Assembly (NCBI GenBank): GCA_942493385.1
Contig: OW818699.1
Span: 2,046,001 to 2,110,000, forward strand
DNA length: 64,000 nt
Direction: 5' to 3'
Source of the DNA: UBA8389 sp942493385
GTDB taxonomy: Bacteria > Bacteroidota > Bacteroidia > Bacteroidales > UBA1402
A program made the translations under genes and the position numbers. The number at the start of each line of letters is the position of its first letter. Positions within the stretch are counted from its first letter, which is position 1. This document shows positions 52,219-61,215 of this stretch, in pieces. Below the pieces are notes generated by a model. The model was not told the origin of the DNA. It did not search any database and worked only from the letters and a program-made list of their open reading frames with translations.

Positions 52219-52605
52219 TTACCACTTAATTGCGTAATGAATCGGAAAAAGGTTTTTCCGGATAATTTCAATAAGTTCTTCCGGATTGAACGGTTTGACC
52301 AAAAAATCCTGAGCCCCCAGTTTGTAACACTTGATTCGCTCCTTGCTTGATTCTGCTCCAGAAAGCATTAGTACGGGCGTGTGCTTGGTGTATCCGCGCT
52401 CCCGAACTTTTTCCACAAACTGGTATCCATCCATGTTTGGCATTTGAATGTCACAGATGATCAGGTCGGGAAGGTTTCCTTCCAACCATTCGAGCGCTTC
52501 AATTCCGTCACTTTTACTAAATACTTGGTAATCGTTGGAAAGAAAGTTCTCCAAAATCAGTCGAATGCTACGCTCGTCGTCAATGATCAGGATTTTGTGT
52601 TTCAT
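52219..52605 (-). CDS. Single-domain response regulator
   Basis: A 128-residue receiver with all catalytic residues: Asp9-Asp10 (IIDDE), phosphosite Asp52 (ICDIQMPNMDG), Ser82 (MLSG) and Lys104 (VKPF). There is no output domain. ATG 52605 is used; the open frame upstream runs through the divergent promoter region. It is the first gene of the EPS operon, 23 bases before the sugar transferase gene. It could relay phosphate to other proteins; its sensor kinase is not in the window. Confidence 0.88.
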   Translation of the reverse strand: MKHKILIIDDERSIRLILENFLSNDYQVFSKSDGIEALEWLEGNLPDLIICDIQMPNMDGYQFVEKVRERGYTKHTPVLMLSGAESSKERIKCYKLGAQDFLVKPFNPEELIEIIRKNLFPIHYAIKW

Positions 52606-52704
52606 GAATCCAGTTTTTAAGGGTTCAGAACTAATTATACCACTAATGTAACACTTTTTTTTAAGGATGAACAACGAATTGGAGTATACTGACCCATTTC
52701 TTTG

Positions 52705-52712
52705 TATATTTG
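52705..52712 (+). promoter_or_regulatory. Putative -7 box for the divergent receiver gene
   Basis: TATATTTG matches TAnnTTTG, 31 bases before the ATG at 52743. The 137-base gap between 52605 and 52743 must also hold the EPS operon promoter; a weaker TACATTAG on the minus strand (around 52650) is the best candidate. Confidence 0.5.
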
Positions 52713-52742
52713 TAATAATACCAAGGAACAAATCTCAATAAA

Positions 52743-53141
52743 ATGCCAAACCCGACTGATTTGAGGAACTTTACCATATTGATTGCAGAAGACAATCCAG
52801 TCAATATGACTTTGAACAGAATCATCATTCGAAACATGTTTCCGAATGTTTTGATACTTGAAGCCGAAAACGGGAAAGTAGCAGTCGAATTAGCTTCAAG
52901 TGTGGTATTTGACATCATATTGATGGACATCATGATGCCTGTCATGGATGGCTATGAAGCAACGTCTATAATTCGCCACCAGGAGTCGAACAAACACACA
53001 CCCATTATTGCACTAACTGCCAGCATCATGCCTGATGAAATGCAAAAATGTCTCAGTGTCGGTTTCAGCGACTCCATCAGCAAACCGATCATTCGTGAAA
53101 ATTTCTACAGGATCGTATTGAAGTGGTTGGATAATAATTGA
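52743..53141 (+). CDS. Single-domain response regulator
   Basis: A 132-residue receiver with Glu16-Asp17 (IAEDN), phosphosite Asp62 (LMDIMMPVMDG), Thr92 (ALTAS) and Lys114 (SKPI). The AEDNPVN opening is typical of receivers at the end of hybrid histidine kinases. It is divergent from the EPS operon and lies in front of ugd with a 24-base gap. It may accept phosphate from the HPt protein encoded 2.3 kb downstream. Confidence 0.88.
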   Translation: MPNPTDLRNFTILIAEDNPVNMTLNRIIIRNMFPNVLILEAENGKVAVELASSVVFDIILMDIMMPVMDGYEATSIIRHQESNKHTPIIALTASIMPDEMQKCLSVGFSDSISKPIIRENFYRIVLKWLDNN

Positions 53142-53164
53142 TTTTAACTTTAAAAGTAAGACGT

Positions 53165-54490
53165 ATGAAAGTTGCAATTGTAGGAAGCGGTTACGTTGGA
53201 CTAGTGACCGGAACTTGTTTTTCGGAAGTAGGTATCGATGTCGTCTGCGTTGATATCAATGAGAAAAAAATCGAAAACCTGAAAGAAGGAATCGTGCCCA
53301 TCTATGAACCAGGTTTGGAAGAGATGCTTCTGCGAAATATGAAAAAGGGTCGCCTTGAGTTCACTACCAACTTGGAAGAAGCGCTTGAAGATTGCAAAGT
53401 TCTTTTTATTGCTGTAGGAACACCCCCCGACGAAGATGGTAGTGCCGACCTTAAATATGTGCTGGCCGTCGCCCACGATTGTGGCAGATTCATGAAAGAA
53501 CATCTGGTGGTAGTCACAAAGAGTACTGTACCGGTTGGAACTGCAGTCAAAGTTAAGGCCGCCATTCAGGAGGAACTTGATAAAAGAGGTGTTGACATTC
53601 CATACGATGTGGCATCCAATCCCGAGTTTCTAAAAGAAGGCGCAGCCATCGACGACTTTCTGAAACCCGACCGAATTGTTGTCGGACTCGATTCCTCCAG
53701 AGCAGAAGAAATAATGAAAAGTTTATACAAGCCTTTTACTCTGAACGGTCATCCAGTCATCATCATGGACATCACTTCTGCAGAAATGACCAAATATGCA
53801 GCCAATTCCATGTTGGCCACCAAGATCAGTTTTATGAACGACATCGCCAATCTTTGCGAAATCGTCGGTGCAGACATCAATATGGTCCGTAAGGGCATCG
53901 GCTCGGATTCCCGAATCGGTAACAAATTCATATATCCGGGTATCGGTTATGGCGGATCCTGTTTTCCAAAAGATGTACAGGCATTGGTTCGTACCGCACA
54001 GTCTTATAATTACGAACTAAGGGTGCTCAAGGCTGTTGAAGCTGTAAACATGGACCAGAAATCGGTCCTGTTTACCAAAATTATGAATTATTTCAATGGG
54101 GATGTCAAAGGTAAGACGGTAGCTATTTGGGGTTTATCCTTCAAGCCACAGACGGATGACATGCGTGAAGCGCCCTCAGTGGTCATTATCAATAAGTTGC
54201 TTGAAGCAGGTGCCATTGTAAAAGCGTATGATCCAATCGCCATGGAGGAAGCCAAACATCAGTTGGGAGATACCATCACCTACGTGGACGACCAGTATGA
54301 AGCACTGATCGATGCCGATTGTGTGGCATTGGTCACCGAATGGCCAGAATTCAAGTTCCCCAACTTCAAAATCATCAAAAAGCTGATGAAAAATGCGGCT
54401 GTATTTGATGGCCGTAACATTTATGAGCCAGAAGAGATGAAAAATAAGGAAATCGATTATTTCTGTATTGGAATCAACACCACTAAGTAA
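53165..54490 (+). CDS. ugd: UDP-glucose 6-dehydrogenase
   Basis: A 441-residue enzyme that oxidises UDP-glucose to UDP-glucuronate with two NAD. The NAD-binding GSGYVGL is near the start, catalytic Cys is in YGGSCFPKDVQAL and the hinge has NPEFLKEGAAI. ATG 53165 is chosen because MKVAIVGSGYVG is the usual opening. Its product is the substrate of the next enzyme, so together they make UDP-xylose. Confidence 0.93.
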   Translation: MKVAIVGSGYVGLVTGTCFSEVGIDVVCVDINEKKIENLKEGIVPIYEPGLEEMLLRNMKKGRLEFTTNLEEALEDCKVLFIAVGTPPDEDGSADLKYVLAVAHDCGRFMKEHLVVVTKSTVPVGTAVKVKAAIQEELDKRGVDIPYDVASNPEFLKEGAAIDDFLKPDRIVVGLDSSRAEEIMKSLYKPFTLNGHPVIIMDITSAEMTKYAANSMLATKISFMNDIANLCEIVGADINMVRKGIGSDSRIGNKFIYPGIGYGGSCFPKDVQALVRTAQSYNYELRVLKAVEAVNMDQKSVLFTKIMNYFNGDVKGKTVAIWGLSFKPQTDDMREAPSVVIINKLLEAGAIVKAYDPIAMEEAKHQLGDTITYVDDQYEALIDADCVALVTEWPEFKFPNFKIIKKLMKNAAVFDGRNIYEPEEMKNKEIDYFCIGINTTK

Positions 54491-54510
54491 CAACCCCACA
54501 TTCAACGATC

Positions 54511-55449
54511 ATGATCAAAAAGAAAGTCTTAGTGACCGGCGGTGCCGGATTTGTTGGTTCACATCTGTGCGAACGTTTGCTTAAAGATGGGCATGAAGTA
54601 GTATGTCTTGACAACTACTTCACCGGTCAGAAGCAAAATGTCGTGCATTTGCTGAATAATCCGTATTTTGAACTGGTTCGGCACGACGTAACTCAACCGT
54701 TTTATATTGAAGTGGACGAAATTTACAACCTGGCATGTCCGGCTTCTCCCATCCATTACCAGTACAACGCCATCAAAACCATCAAGACTTCGGTCATGGG
54801 TGCGGTGAACATGCTTGGTCTGGCAAAGCGCATCAAAGCCAAGATCCTCCAAGCTTCCACCAGTGAAGTCTATGGAGATCCGCAAATCCATCCTCAAGTG
54901 GAATCCTACTGGGGCCACGTCAATCCGATTGGTGAGCGGTCTTGCTACGATGAAGGAAAAAGAGCTGCAGAAACCCTTTTCGTGAATTACAACAAACAGA
55001 ACAACGTTCGAACCAAGATCATCCGCATATTCAATACGTATGGTCCACGCATGCATCCGAATGATGGAAGAGTCGTTTCGAATTTCATCGTTCAGGCGCT
55101 AAAACAGGAGGATATCACCATCTACGGCAACGGTTTGCAAACCCGAAGCTTCCAATATGTGGACGACTTGGTTGAGGGCATGATCCGCATGATGGCTACC
55201 CGCGACGAATTTACAGGACCTGTTAATATTGGTAATCCCAACGAATTCACCATACTGGAATTGGCTGAAAAAGTAATCAAATTGACTGGTTCCAAGTCCA
55301 AAATTATTCGTATGCCATTGCCACCTGATGATCCCACTCAGCGTCAACCCAACATTGACTTGGCTAAGAAGGAACTGGATTGGTCCCCAAAGGTTCAGTT
55401 GGATGAGGGCCTAACAAAAACCATTGTTTTTTTCAAGAGTATAATCTGA
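54511..55449 (+). CDS. uxs: UDP-glucuronate decarboxylase (UDP-xylose synthase)
   Basis: A 312-residue short-chain dehydrogenase. GGAGFVGSHL (NAD), ACPASPIHYQ, the catalytic Thr/Ser in STSEVYGDP and Y-x3-K in CYDEGKRAAE, and MHPNDGRVVSNF are all typical of UXS. It converts UDP-glucuronate to UDP-xylose. Following ugd by 20 bases, it suggests xylose (and perhaps glucuronate) in the EPS. Confidence 0.92.
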   Translation: MIKKKVLVTGGAGFVGSHLCERLLKDGHEVVCLDNYFTGQKQNVVHLLNNPYFELVRHDVTQPFYIEVDEIYNLACPASPIHYQYNAIKTIKTSVMGAVNMLGLAKRIKAKILQASTSEVYGDPQIHPQVESYWGHVNPIGERSCYDEGKRAAETLFVNYNKQNNVRTKIIRIFNTYGPRMHPNDGRVVSNFIVQALKQEDITIYGNGLQTRSFQYVDDLVEGMIRMMATRDEFTGPVNIGNPNEFTILELAEKVIKLTGSKSKIIRMPLPPDDPTQRQPNIDLAKKELDWSPKVQLDEGLTKTIVFFKSII

Positions 55450-55467
55450 AGTTAATAAATTTATAAA

Positions 55468-55821
55468 ATGATTGATTGGCAGAAGTATAACGAAACTTTT
55501 CAATGGTATGGGAAAGACGTTGAGATCGAATTGATCGGCATTCTGAATGAAGAATATGTGGATCGGATGGCAAAGATAGAACAAAACGTTGCAGACAGGG
55601 ATTTTGAGCAATTAAAGTTCAATACCCATAGTCTCAAGGGTTCCATTGCCAACTATCATGCTTCTGAAGCGGTAGAACTTGCCCGTGAATTGGAATTCAT
55701 GGCAAAGGATGGTAAATCAGAAGGTATCGATGATTTGTTGGAACGATTGAAGGTTTCTACCAAAAGCTTATTGGACGAATTGCTGGCACACCGTCAGGAA
55801 TTATTGGACGAAAAAGCTTGA
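55468..55821 (+). CDS. Histidine phosphotransfer (HPt) protein
   Basis: A 117-residue all-helical HPt domain with the signature FNTHSLKGSIANY (His54 is the phosphorylated residue). HPt proteins move phosphate between receivers in multistep relays. It is 18 bases after uxs and probably in the same operon, which starts with a receiver gene. Natural partners in the window are the receivers at 52219-52605 and 52743-53141. Confidence 0.85.
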   Translation: MIDWQKYNETFQWYGKDVEIELIGILNEEYVDRMAKIEQNVADRDFEQLKFNTHSLKGSIANYHASEAVELARELEFMAKDGKSEGIDDLLERLKVSTKSLLDELLAHRQELLDEKA

Positions 55822-55864
55822 ACTCAAAAATTGCTCACATCTTCTTTTTTTGTGCTGAATTTAG

Positions 55865-55872
55865 TACCTTTG
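55865..55872 (+). promoter_or_regulatory. Putative -7 box for fabD
   Basis: TACCTTTG, 40 bases before the fabD ATG, matches TAnnTTTG. A T-rich stretch lies upstream without a clear TTTG at 19-20 bases. Confidence 0.55.
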
Positions 55873-55912
55873 CACCGCAAAAATTTCATTAACCACAAAA
55901 AAAGATTCAAAA

Positions 55913-56794
55913 ATGAAGGCATACGTTTTTCCCGGACAGGGAGCACAGTTTACCGGAATGGGCAAAGACTTGTACGACCAGTCAGCGCTCGCACACGATT
56001 TGTTTGAAAAAGCCAACGACATTCTTGGTTTTCGTATTACGGACATCATGTTCACCGGTTCAGCCGAAGATTTGCGTCAAACACGGGTGACTCAACCCGC
56101 CATTTTCCTGCATTCTGTTCTGTTGGCCAAAACGTTGGGTGCCGACTTCAAGCCAGAAATGGTTGCCGGCCATTCACTTGGTGAATTTTCCGCATTAGTT
56201 TCTGCCGGTGCGCTTTCTTTCGAAGATGGTCTGAAACTGGTTTATCAACGTGCGTTGGCCATGCAAAAAGCGTGCGAGGCCCGTCCTTCCACCATGGCTG
56301 CCATATTGGGTTTGCCCGATGAAACCATCGAAGAAATTTGTGCCTCCATCACCGACGAAGTGGTGGTTCCAGCCAATTACAACTGTCCAGGGCAGGTCGT
56401 CATTTCAGGTTCCAATGAAGGTATTGATCTTGCTTGCGAGAAACTGACCGCAGCAGGCGCCAAGCGTGCACTGAAACTCAGCGTGGGTGGTGCTTTTCAT
56501 TCTCCGCTCATGGAACCGGCCCGCTTGGAACTGGCTGCAGCCATCGAACAGACTCCGTTTACCGCACCCGTTTGCCCCATCTATCAGAATGTAAACGCAT
56601 TGCCGCAAACCGACCCTGCCATCATCAAAGCCAACTTGGTCGATCAATTAACTTCACCAGTTCGTTGGACGCAATCCGTATTGGCCATGGTTGCCGACGG
56701 AGCTGATTTCTTCACAGAACTCGGTCCAGGTGCCGTGCTGCAGGGATTGATCAAAAAGATTAGCAAGGACGTGGCTACCGACGGAATGCAATAA
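55913..56794 (+). CDS. fabD: Malonyl-CoA--ACP transacylase
   Basis: A 293-residue enzyme of fatty acid synthesis that loads malonyl onto acyl carrier protein. VFPGQGAQFTGMG is at the start, the active Ser88 lies in GHSLGE, Arg114-type region in YQRALAMQ, and His196 in GGAFHSPLM. Its length is normal. It has its own promoter and terminator, so it is a single-gene unit here. Confidence 0.93.
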   Translation: MKAYVFPGQGAQFTGMGKDLYDQSALAHDLFEKANDILGFRITDIMFTGSAEDLRQTRVTQPAIFLHSVLLAKTLGADFKPEMVAGHSLGEFSALVSAGALSFEDGLKLVYQRALAMQKACEARPSTMAAILGLPDETIEEICASITDEVVVPANYNCPGQVVISGSNEGIDLACEKLTAAGAKRALKLSVGGAFHSPLMEPARLELAAAIEQTPFTAPVCPIYQNVNALPQTDPAIIKANLVDQLTSPVRWTQSVLAMVADGADFFTELGPGAVLQGLIKKISKDVATDGMQ

Positions 56795-56817
56795 GCCTAC
56801 TTCGTTATAATATTTTT

Positions 56818-56857
56818 AAAATGCTGGCTGAAATGTATTCGGCCAGCATTTTTATTT
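56818..56857 (+). terminator. Terminator of fabD
   Basis: ATGCTGGC (56821-56828) pairs with GCCAGCAT (56842-56849), extended by A/T pairs, and is followed by a T-rich run. A -7 box (TATATTTG, 56860-56867) for the amylase gene comes directly after it. Confidence 0.8.
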
Positions 56858-56859
56858 TG

Positions 56860-56867
56860 TATATTTG
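56860..56867 (+). promoter_or_regulatory. Putative -7 box for the GH13 gene
   Basis: TATATTTG, 35 bases before the ATG at 56902, fits TAnnTTTG. No clear -33 box is seen; upstream bases are the fabD terminator. Confidence 0.5.
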
Positions 56868-56901
56868 ATTGAAGGTAGAGTAACGTAAAAAGAATATCAG
56901 C

Positions 56902-58584
56902 ATGGTAATATATCAGGTATTCCCCCGGTATTTCGGAAATACCGGGAACAACATTCCCAATGGAAGTTTGAAAGAAAACGGTTGCGGAAAATTCAATGAT
57001 TTTACACCCGTTGCCTTGAAATCCATTGCAGATTTTGGCAGTACGCATGTTTGGTTCACCGGAGTATTGGAACATGCCACCCAGACGGATTATTCCCGAT
57101 TTGGCATCCGAAAGGACCATCCAGCAGTAGTCAAGGGCAAAGCCGGTTCACCCTACGCCGTCAAAGACTATTACGATGTGGATCCCGATTTGGCTGTGGA
57201 TCCTGACAATCGGATCCAGGAATTCAAGGAACTCCTGGATCGAACACATCAAGCTGGTTTGAAGGCAATCATCGATTTTGTGCCCAATCATGTGGCCAGG
57301 CAATACAATTCCGACAAGAAACCGGAAGCCATCCGTGACTTTGGCGCGGACGACCGATACTACTACGGTTTTTACCCGGACAATAACTTTTATTACCTGC
57401 CCGAGCAGCATTTTGCTCCCGATATAGATCTGTATGCAGGGGAGGAGGAACCTTATCAGGAATTTCCTGCAAAAGCAACTGGGAACGATTGCTTCACCGC
57501 TCATCCATCCATCAATGACTGGTACGAAACCATTAAGATCAATTATGGAATTGATTACCAAGGTGGTGGAAAAACGCATTTTTATCCAGTTCCAACCACC
57601 TGGTTCAAAATGCTTGATATTCTGAATTATTGGGTAGGACTTGGTGTGGATGGTTTTCGCTGCGATATGGCCGAAATGGTTCCTGTGGAGTTCTGGGGTT
57701 GGGTCATTCCCAGAGTTAAAAAGAAAAACCCCAATTTGATTTTCATTGCAGAAGTTTATCAGCCATCCCGTTATTGGGATTACATACATAACGGTCGTTT
57801 CGACCTGCTTTATGACAAGGAAGGCATGTACAATACCCTTAGGGCTGTTATTCAGGGTCATGCACCAACATCTGACATCACTCGTTGCTGGCAATCAGTC
57901 AATGATTTCAGCAACAACATGTTGCACTTTCTTGAGAACCACGATGAACAGCGAATCGCTTCTGATTTCTTCGCCGGGAATCCACGAAAAGCGTTTCCTG
58001 CCATGATGGTTTTGGCTTGCCAGAAAAGCAATCCGATTATGATCTATGCCGGTCAGGAACTTGGGGAACTTGGAATGGAGGCCGAAGGATTCAGTGGTCT
58101 GGACGGCCGAAGCACCATTTTTGATTATTGGAGTTTGGGTACTTTGAAAACTTGGAAAAATGAGGGAGCATGGAACGAAGAATTAATGACCACAGAACAA
58201 AAGGAATACAGGCATTTCTACAAGCGGTTGCTCGAAATTCACGAGCAGGAAAAAACCATTCGTGAAGGCACATTTTTCGATTTAGTCTATGCCAATTTTA
58301 ACAACCCCGATTTCGATACAACGAAAACCTATGCGTTTATTCGGAAAGCGGACAATGAATGCCTGCTTGGATTGATCAACTTTGAGGGTGTCAGTCGGCG
58401 AATATCACTGAACATACCCAAGCATGCTTTTGATTGCCTGGTAATTGAGGAAGGTCATTTGCATGCCATGACCGATTTGTTCACCGGCGAAATCCATCAT
58501 CTGGAATGCTCCTCTATAGTCCCTGTGGTGTTGGAGCTGCCTGCCTACGGTGGTTTATTGCTGAAGGGTGTCGCTCCCCAATAA
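56902..58584 (+). CDS. Alpha-amylase family (GH13) protein
   Basis: A 560-residue GH13 enzyme without a signal peptide, so probably cytoplasmic. The four conserved regions are visible: IIDFVPNHV, GVDGFRCDMAE (nucleophile Asp), LIFIAEVYQ (acid Glu) and FLENHDEQR (Asp stabiliser). A C-terminal beta-domain follows (about 480-560). It would cut or rearrange alpha-1,4-glucans, in line with the glycogen operon at 2-6.5 kb, but the exact product is unknown. Confidence 0.85.
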   Translation: MVIYQVFPRYFGNTGNNIPNGSLKENGCGKFNDFTPVALKSIADFGSTHVWFTGVLEHATQTDYSRFGIRKDHPAVVKGKAGSPYAVKDYYDVDPDLAVDPDNRIQEFKELLDRTHQAGLKAIIDFVPNHVARQYNSDKKPEAIRDFGADDRYYYGFYPDNNFYYLPEQHFAPDIDLYAGEEEPYQEFPAKATGNDCFTAHPSINDWYETIKINYGIDYQGGGKTHFYPVPTTWFKMLDILNYWVGLGVDGFRCDMAEMVPVEFWGWVIPRVKKKNPNLIFIAEVYQPSRYWDYIHNGRFDLLYDKEGMYNTLRAVIQGHAPTSDITRCWQSVNDFSNNMLHFLENHDEQRIASDFFAGNPRKAFPAMMVLACQKSNPIMIYAGQELGELGMEAEGFSGLDGRSTIFDYWSLGTLKTWKNEGAWNEELMTTEQKEYRHFYKRLLEIHEQEKTIREGTFFDLVYANFNNPDFDTTKTYAFIRKADNECLLGLINFEGVSRRISLNIPKHAFDCLVIEEGHLHAMTDLFTGEIHHLECSSIVPVVLELPAYGGLLLKGVAPQ

Positions 58585-58746
58585 GGTCGTTGTTTTTGTA
58601 TAATCTAGTGCGCTTTTAGTATATATATTCAATCTGTACGATTTAATGCATTGAAATACAATATATTATATATAACTATAATGGGACCACACATTTTAAT
58701 TGATATTTTTGTCACAACAAATGGGAACCTTTAGCCTCAAAATTCC

Positions 58747-58754
58747 TATCTTTG
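58747..58754 (+). promoter_or_regulatory. Putative -7 box for prs
   Basis: TATCTTTG, 39 bases before the prs ATG, fits TAnnTTTG. The 208-base gap after the amylase gene is A/T-rich, and otherwise I see nothing in it but this box. Confidence 0.55.
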
Positions 58755-58792
58755 CAGGACCAATTACACCATCCTAAATTTCATTCTGCTTT

Positions 58793-59731
58793 ATGAACGA
58801 TACAGGTTCTTTCAAAGTGTTTTCAGGTACTAACTCACAGTATCTGGCGGAAAAGATTTGTGCCAGCCTTGATGTCCCGCTGGGAAAAATGAATATTCAG
58901 CACTTTGCAGACGGAGAATTCTCCGTGTCATACGAGGAATCCATTCGTGGAGCAGTCGTATACCTCATTCAGTCCACGTTTCCGAATTCAGACAACTTGA
59001 TGGAGCTCTTACTGATGGTGGATGCTGCGAAACGTGCTTCAGCTGGTAAGATTATTGCTGTCATACCTTATTTCGGATGGGCCAGACAGGATCGTAAGGA
59101 CAAACCCCGTGTTTCCATCGGTGCCAAATTGATCGCTGACTTGCTTTCGACAGCCGGTATCGAACGCCTCATCACCATGGACCTCCATGCAGACCAGATT
59201 CAGGGATTTTTCAATGTTCCAGTAGACCACTTGTACGGTTCAACCATTTTTATTCCCTATCTCCGCAACCTCAATCTGGACAATTTGATCATTGCCGCTC
59301 CGGATGTGGGTGGTTCCAAGCGTGCCAACACCTACGCCAAATTTCTGGATGTGCCCATGGTACTTTGTCACAAGAGCCGTGAGCATGCCAACGAAGTCTC
59401 CGAAATGAAGATCATCGGCGATGTGAAAGGTAAGAATGTGGTTTTGATCGATGATATGGTGGATACCGCTGGCACCATCACCATGGCTGCCGATCTGATG
59501 CTTAAAAATGGTGCTTTGTCCGTTCGTGCCGTGGCAACCCATTGTGTCATGTCTGGTCCAGCATGTGACCGTGTTGAAAAGTCTGGCTTGGTTGAATTGC
59601 TCATGACAGACAGCATACCGTTCATGAAATGCTGCTCCAAGGTCAATGTGCTCAGCATTGCCGATATGTTTGCCGATACGATTGAACGCGTGTTTGATCA
59701 CCGTTCCATCAGCTCCCAATATTTACTTTAG
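58793..59731 (+). CDS. prs: Ribose-phosphate pyrophosphokinase
   Basis: A 312-residue PRPP synthetase, which makes phosphoribosyl pyrophosphate for nucleotides, His and Trp. FADGEFSVSYEESIRG and PYFGWARQDRKDKPR (ATP and flexible loop) and VLIDDMVDTAGTI (PRPP-binding loop) are visible. Length is normal. It is alone in its transcription unit, with a terminator downstream. Confidence 0.93.
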   Translation: MNDTGSFKVFSGTNSQYLAEKICASLDVPLGKMNIQHFADGEFSVSYEESIRGAVVYLIQSTFPNSDNLMELLLMVDAAKRASAGKIIAVIPYFGWARQDRKDKPRVSIGAKLIADLLSTAGIERLITMDLHADQIQGFFNVPVDHLYGSTIFIPYLRNLNLDNLIIAAPDVGGSKRANTYAKFLDVPMVLCHKSREHANEVSEMKIIGDVKGKNVVLIDDMVDTAGTITMAADLMLKNGALSVRAVATHCVMSGPACDRVEKSGLVELLMTDSIPFMKCCSKVNVLSIADMFADTIERVFDHRSISSQYLL

Positions 59732-59821
59732 AATTTAGGCCTCAAAAACTTTATGGTGGGACTTTTGTTCTCCGAACATAAATTCCATGCGCGTATTCCC
59801 GCTGTTTACACCGAGATTTTT

Positions 59822-59853
59822 AAAAGAGTTACCGTTAGGTGGCACTCTTTTTT
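59822..59853 (+). terminator. Terminator of prs
   Basis: AAAAGAGT pairs with ACTCTTTT around a 14-base interior that can form a further ACC/GGT pairing, and is followed by a T-run. It lies just ahead of the M20 peptidase start. Confidence 0.65.
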
Positions 59854-59865
59854 AATATATTTTTT

Positions 59866-61215
59866 ATGAAAGACTATCTGGAAAAAAACTCGGAACGGTT
59901 TATGGAAGAACTGTTCGTTCTCTTGCGCATTCCATCTGTCAGCTCCCAAAAAGATCACCAACCCGATATGCAACATTGTGCTGAAGTCTATGCCTCCTTG
60001 CTTCTGAAAAGTGGGGTTGACCAAGCAACGGTTTTTCAGACCAACGGGCATCCGGTCGTTTTTGCAGAAAAAATAATCGCTCCCGAAAAGAAAACCATTC
60101 TGGTTTATGGGCATTATGATGTTCAACCTGCCGAACCGTTCGATCTCTGGAAATCATCTCCCTTTGAACCTGAAATCCGGGACGGAGCCATTTATGCCAG
60201 AGGTGCCAACGATGATAAAGGGCAGTCGTTCATGCATGCCAAAGCATTGGAGTATTTGTTGTCCAAAAATGAGTTGAACTGCAATGTCAAATTCCTCATT
60301 GAGGGCGAAGAAGAAATCGGTTCGCCTACCTTGGCCGATTGGGCCAGAGAACATCAAGAAATGCTCGCTTGCGATTTGATACTTGTTTCAGACACGACAA
60401 TGATCGATGAAAAAGTGCCCTCCATCAATTGTGGAATGCGTGGATTGGCGTATGTGCAGGTCAAAGTAACCGGTGCAGACAAGGATTTGCATTCAGGGCA
60501 TTATGGTGGTGCAATTGCCAACCCCCTCAATACATTGTGTGAAATGATCGCATCCTTGATTGATCCAGATGGTCGAATAACCATACCTGGTTTTTACGAC
60601 GATGTTGACGAACTGTCTAAAGAGGATCGCGCGCAGTTGGCCAGAGCTCCATTCGCTCTTGAACATTTTAAGCAGTCCATTGCCGTGGCCGAAGTGAAAG
60701 GAGAAAAAGGTTATTCCACACTGGAACGCATCGGCATTCGTCCAAGCCTCGATGTATGCGGTATTTGGGGCGGTTACACCGGAGAGGGTGCTAAAACAGT
60801 GCTTCCGTCGTATGCCCAGGCAAAGATTTCGATGCGGCTAGTCCCGAATCAGGACTACCGTAAAATAACCGAATTGTTTATCCAGCATTTTAAAACCATT
60901 GCGCCGGCGACTGTCAAAGTCGAAGCGCATGCCGAGCACGGTGGTCAGGGCTTTCTTTCACCAATATCGTCACCGTTTTACAAAGCAGCTTCGAAAGCTG
61001 TTGCCCAAGTATATGGGATGGAACCTGTTCCTGCAAGGGGTGGGGGAAGCATTCCCGTTCTTGCCGATTTGCAGGAAATTCTGAATGCACGTCCCTTGTT
61101 GATGGGTTTCGGCCTAGAACGTGACACCATCCACTCACCCAACGAGAGCTTTTTGCTGAGTCAGTTTTTTAAGGGCGTGGAATCGATCGTCCTTTTTTAC
61201 AAAAATTTGGACTGA
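59866..61215 (+). CDS. M20 family metallopeptidase (dipeptidase)
   Basis: A 449-residue di-zinc peptidase. Metal ligands appear in VYGHYDVQPAEP (His, Asp), RGANDDKGQ (Asp), EGEEEIGSP (catalytic Glu and ligand) and a late His in GLERDTIHSPNE. The dimerisation domain lies between about 180 and 300. Homologues are carnosine-type dipeptidases or acyl-peptide hydrolases. ATG 59866 is preferred over an earlier one, since it lies behind the prs terminator and gives the usual start. It ends directly at the convergent tatC stop. Confidence 0.87.
   Translation: MKDYLEKNSERFMEELFVLLRIPSVSSQKDHQPDMQHCAEVYASLLLKSGVDQATVFQTNGHPVVFAEKIIAPEKKTILVYGHYDVQPAEPFDLWKSSPFEPEIRDGAIYARGANDDKGQSFMHAKALEYLLSKNELNCNVKFLIEGEEEIGSPTLADWAREHQEMLACDLILVSDTTMIDEKVPSINCGMRGLAYVQVKVTGADKDLHSGHYGGAIANPLNTLCEMIASLIDPDGRITIPGFYDDVDELSKEDRAQLARAPFALEHFKQSIAVAEVKGEKGYSTLERIGIRPSLDVCGIWGGYTGEGAKTVLPSYAQAKISMRLVPNQDYRKITELFIQHFKTIAPATVKVEAHAEHGGQGFLSPISSPFYKAASKAVAQVYGMEPVPARGGGSIPVLADLQEILNARPLLMGFGLERDTIHSPNESFLLSQFFKGVESIVLFYKNLD

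Noticed and set aside
58585..58792. Possible small gene or RNA in the A/T-rich gap before prs
   Set aside because: Only a -7 box is convincing; repeats of TATAT are low in complexity and no stable hairpin was seen.
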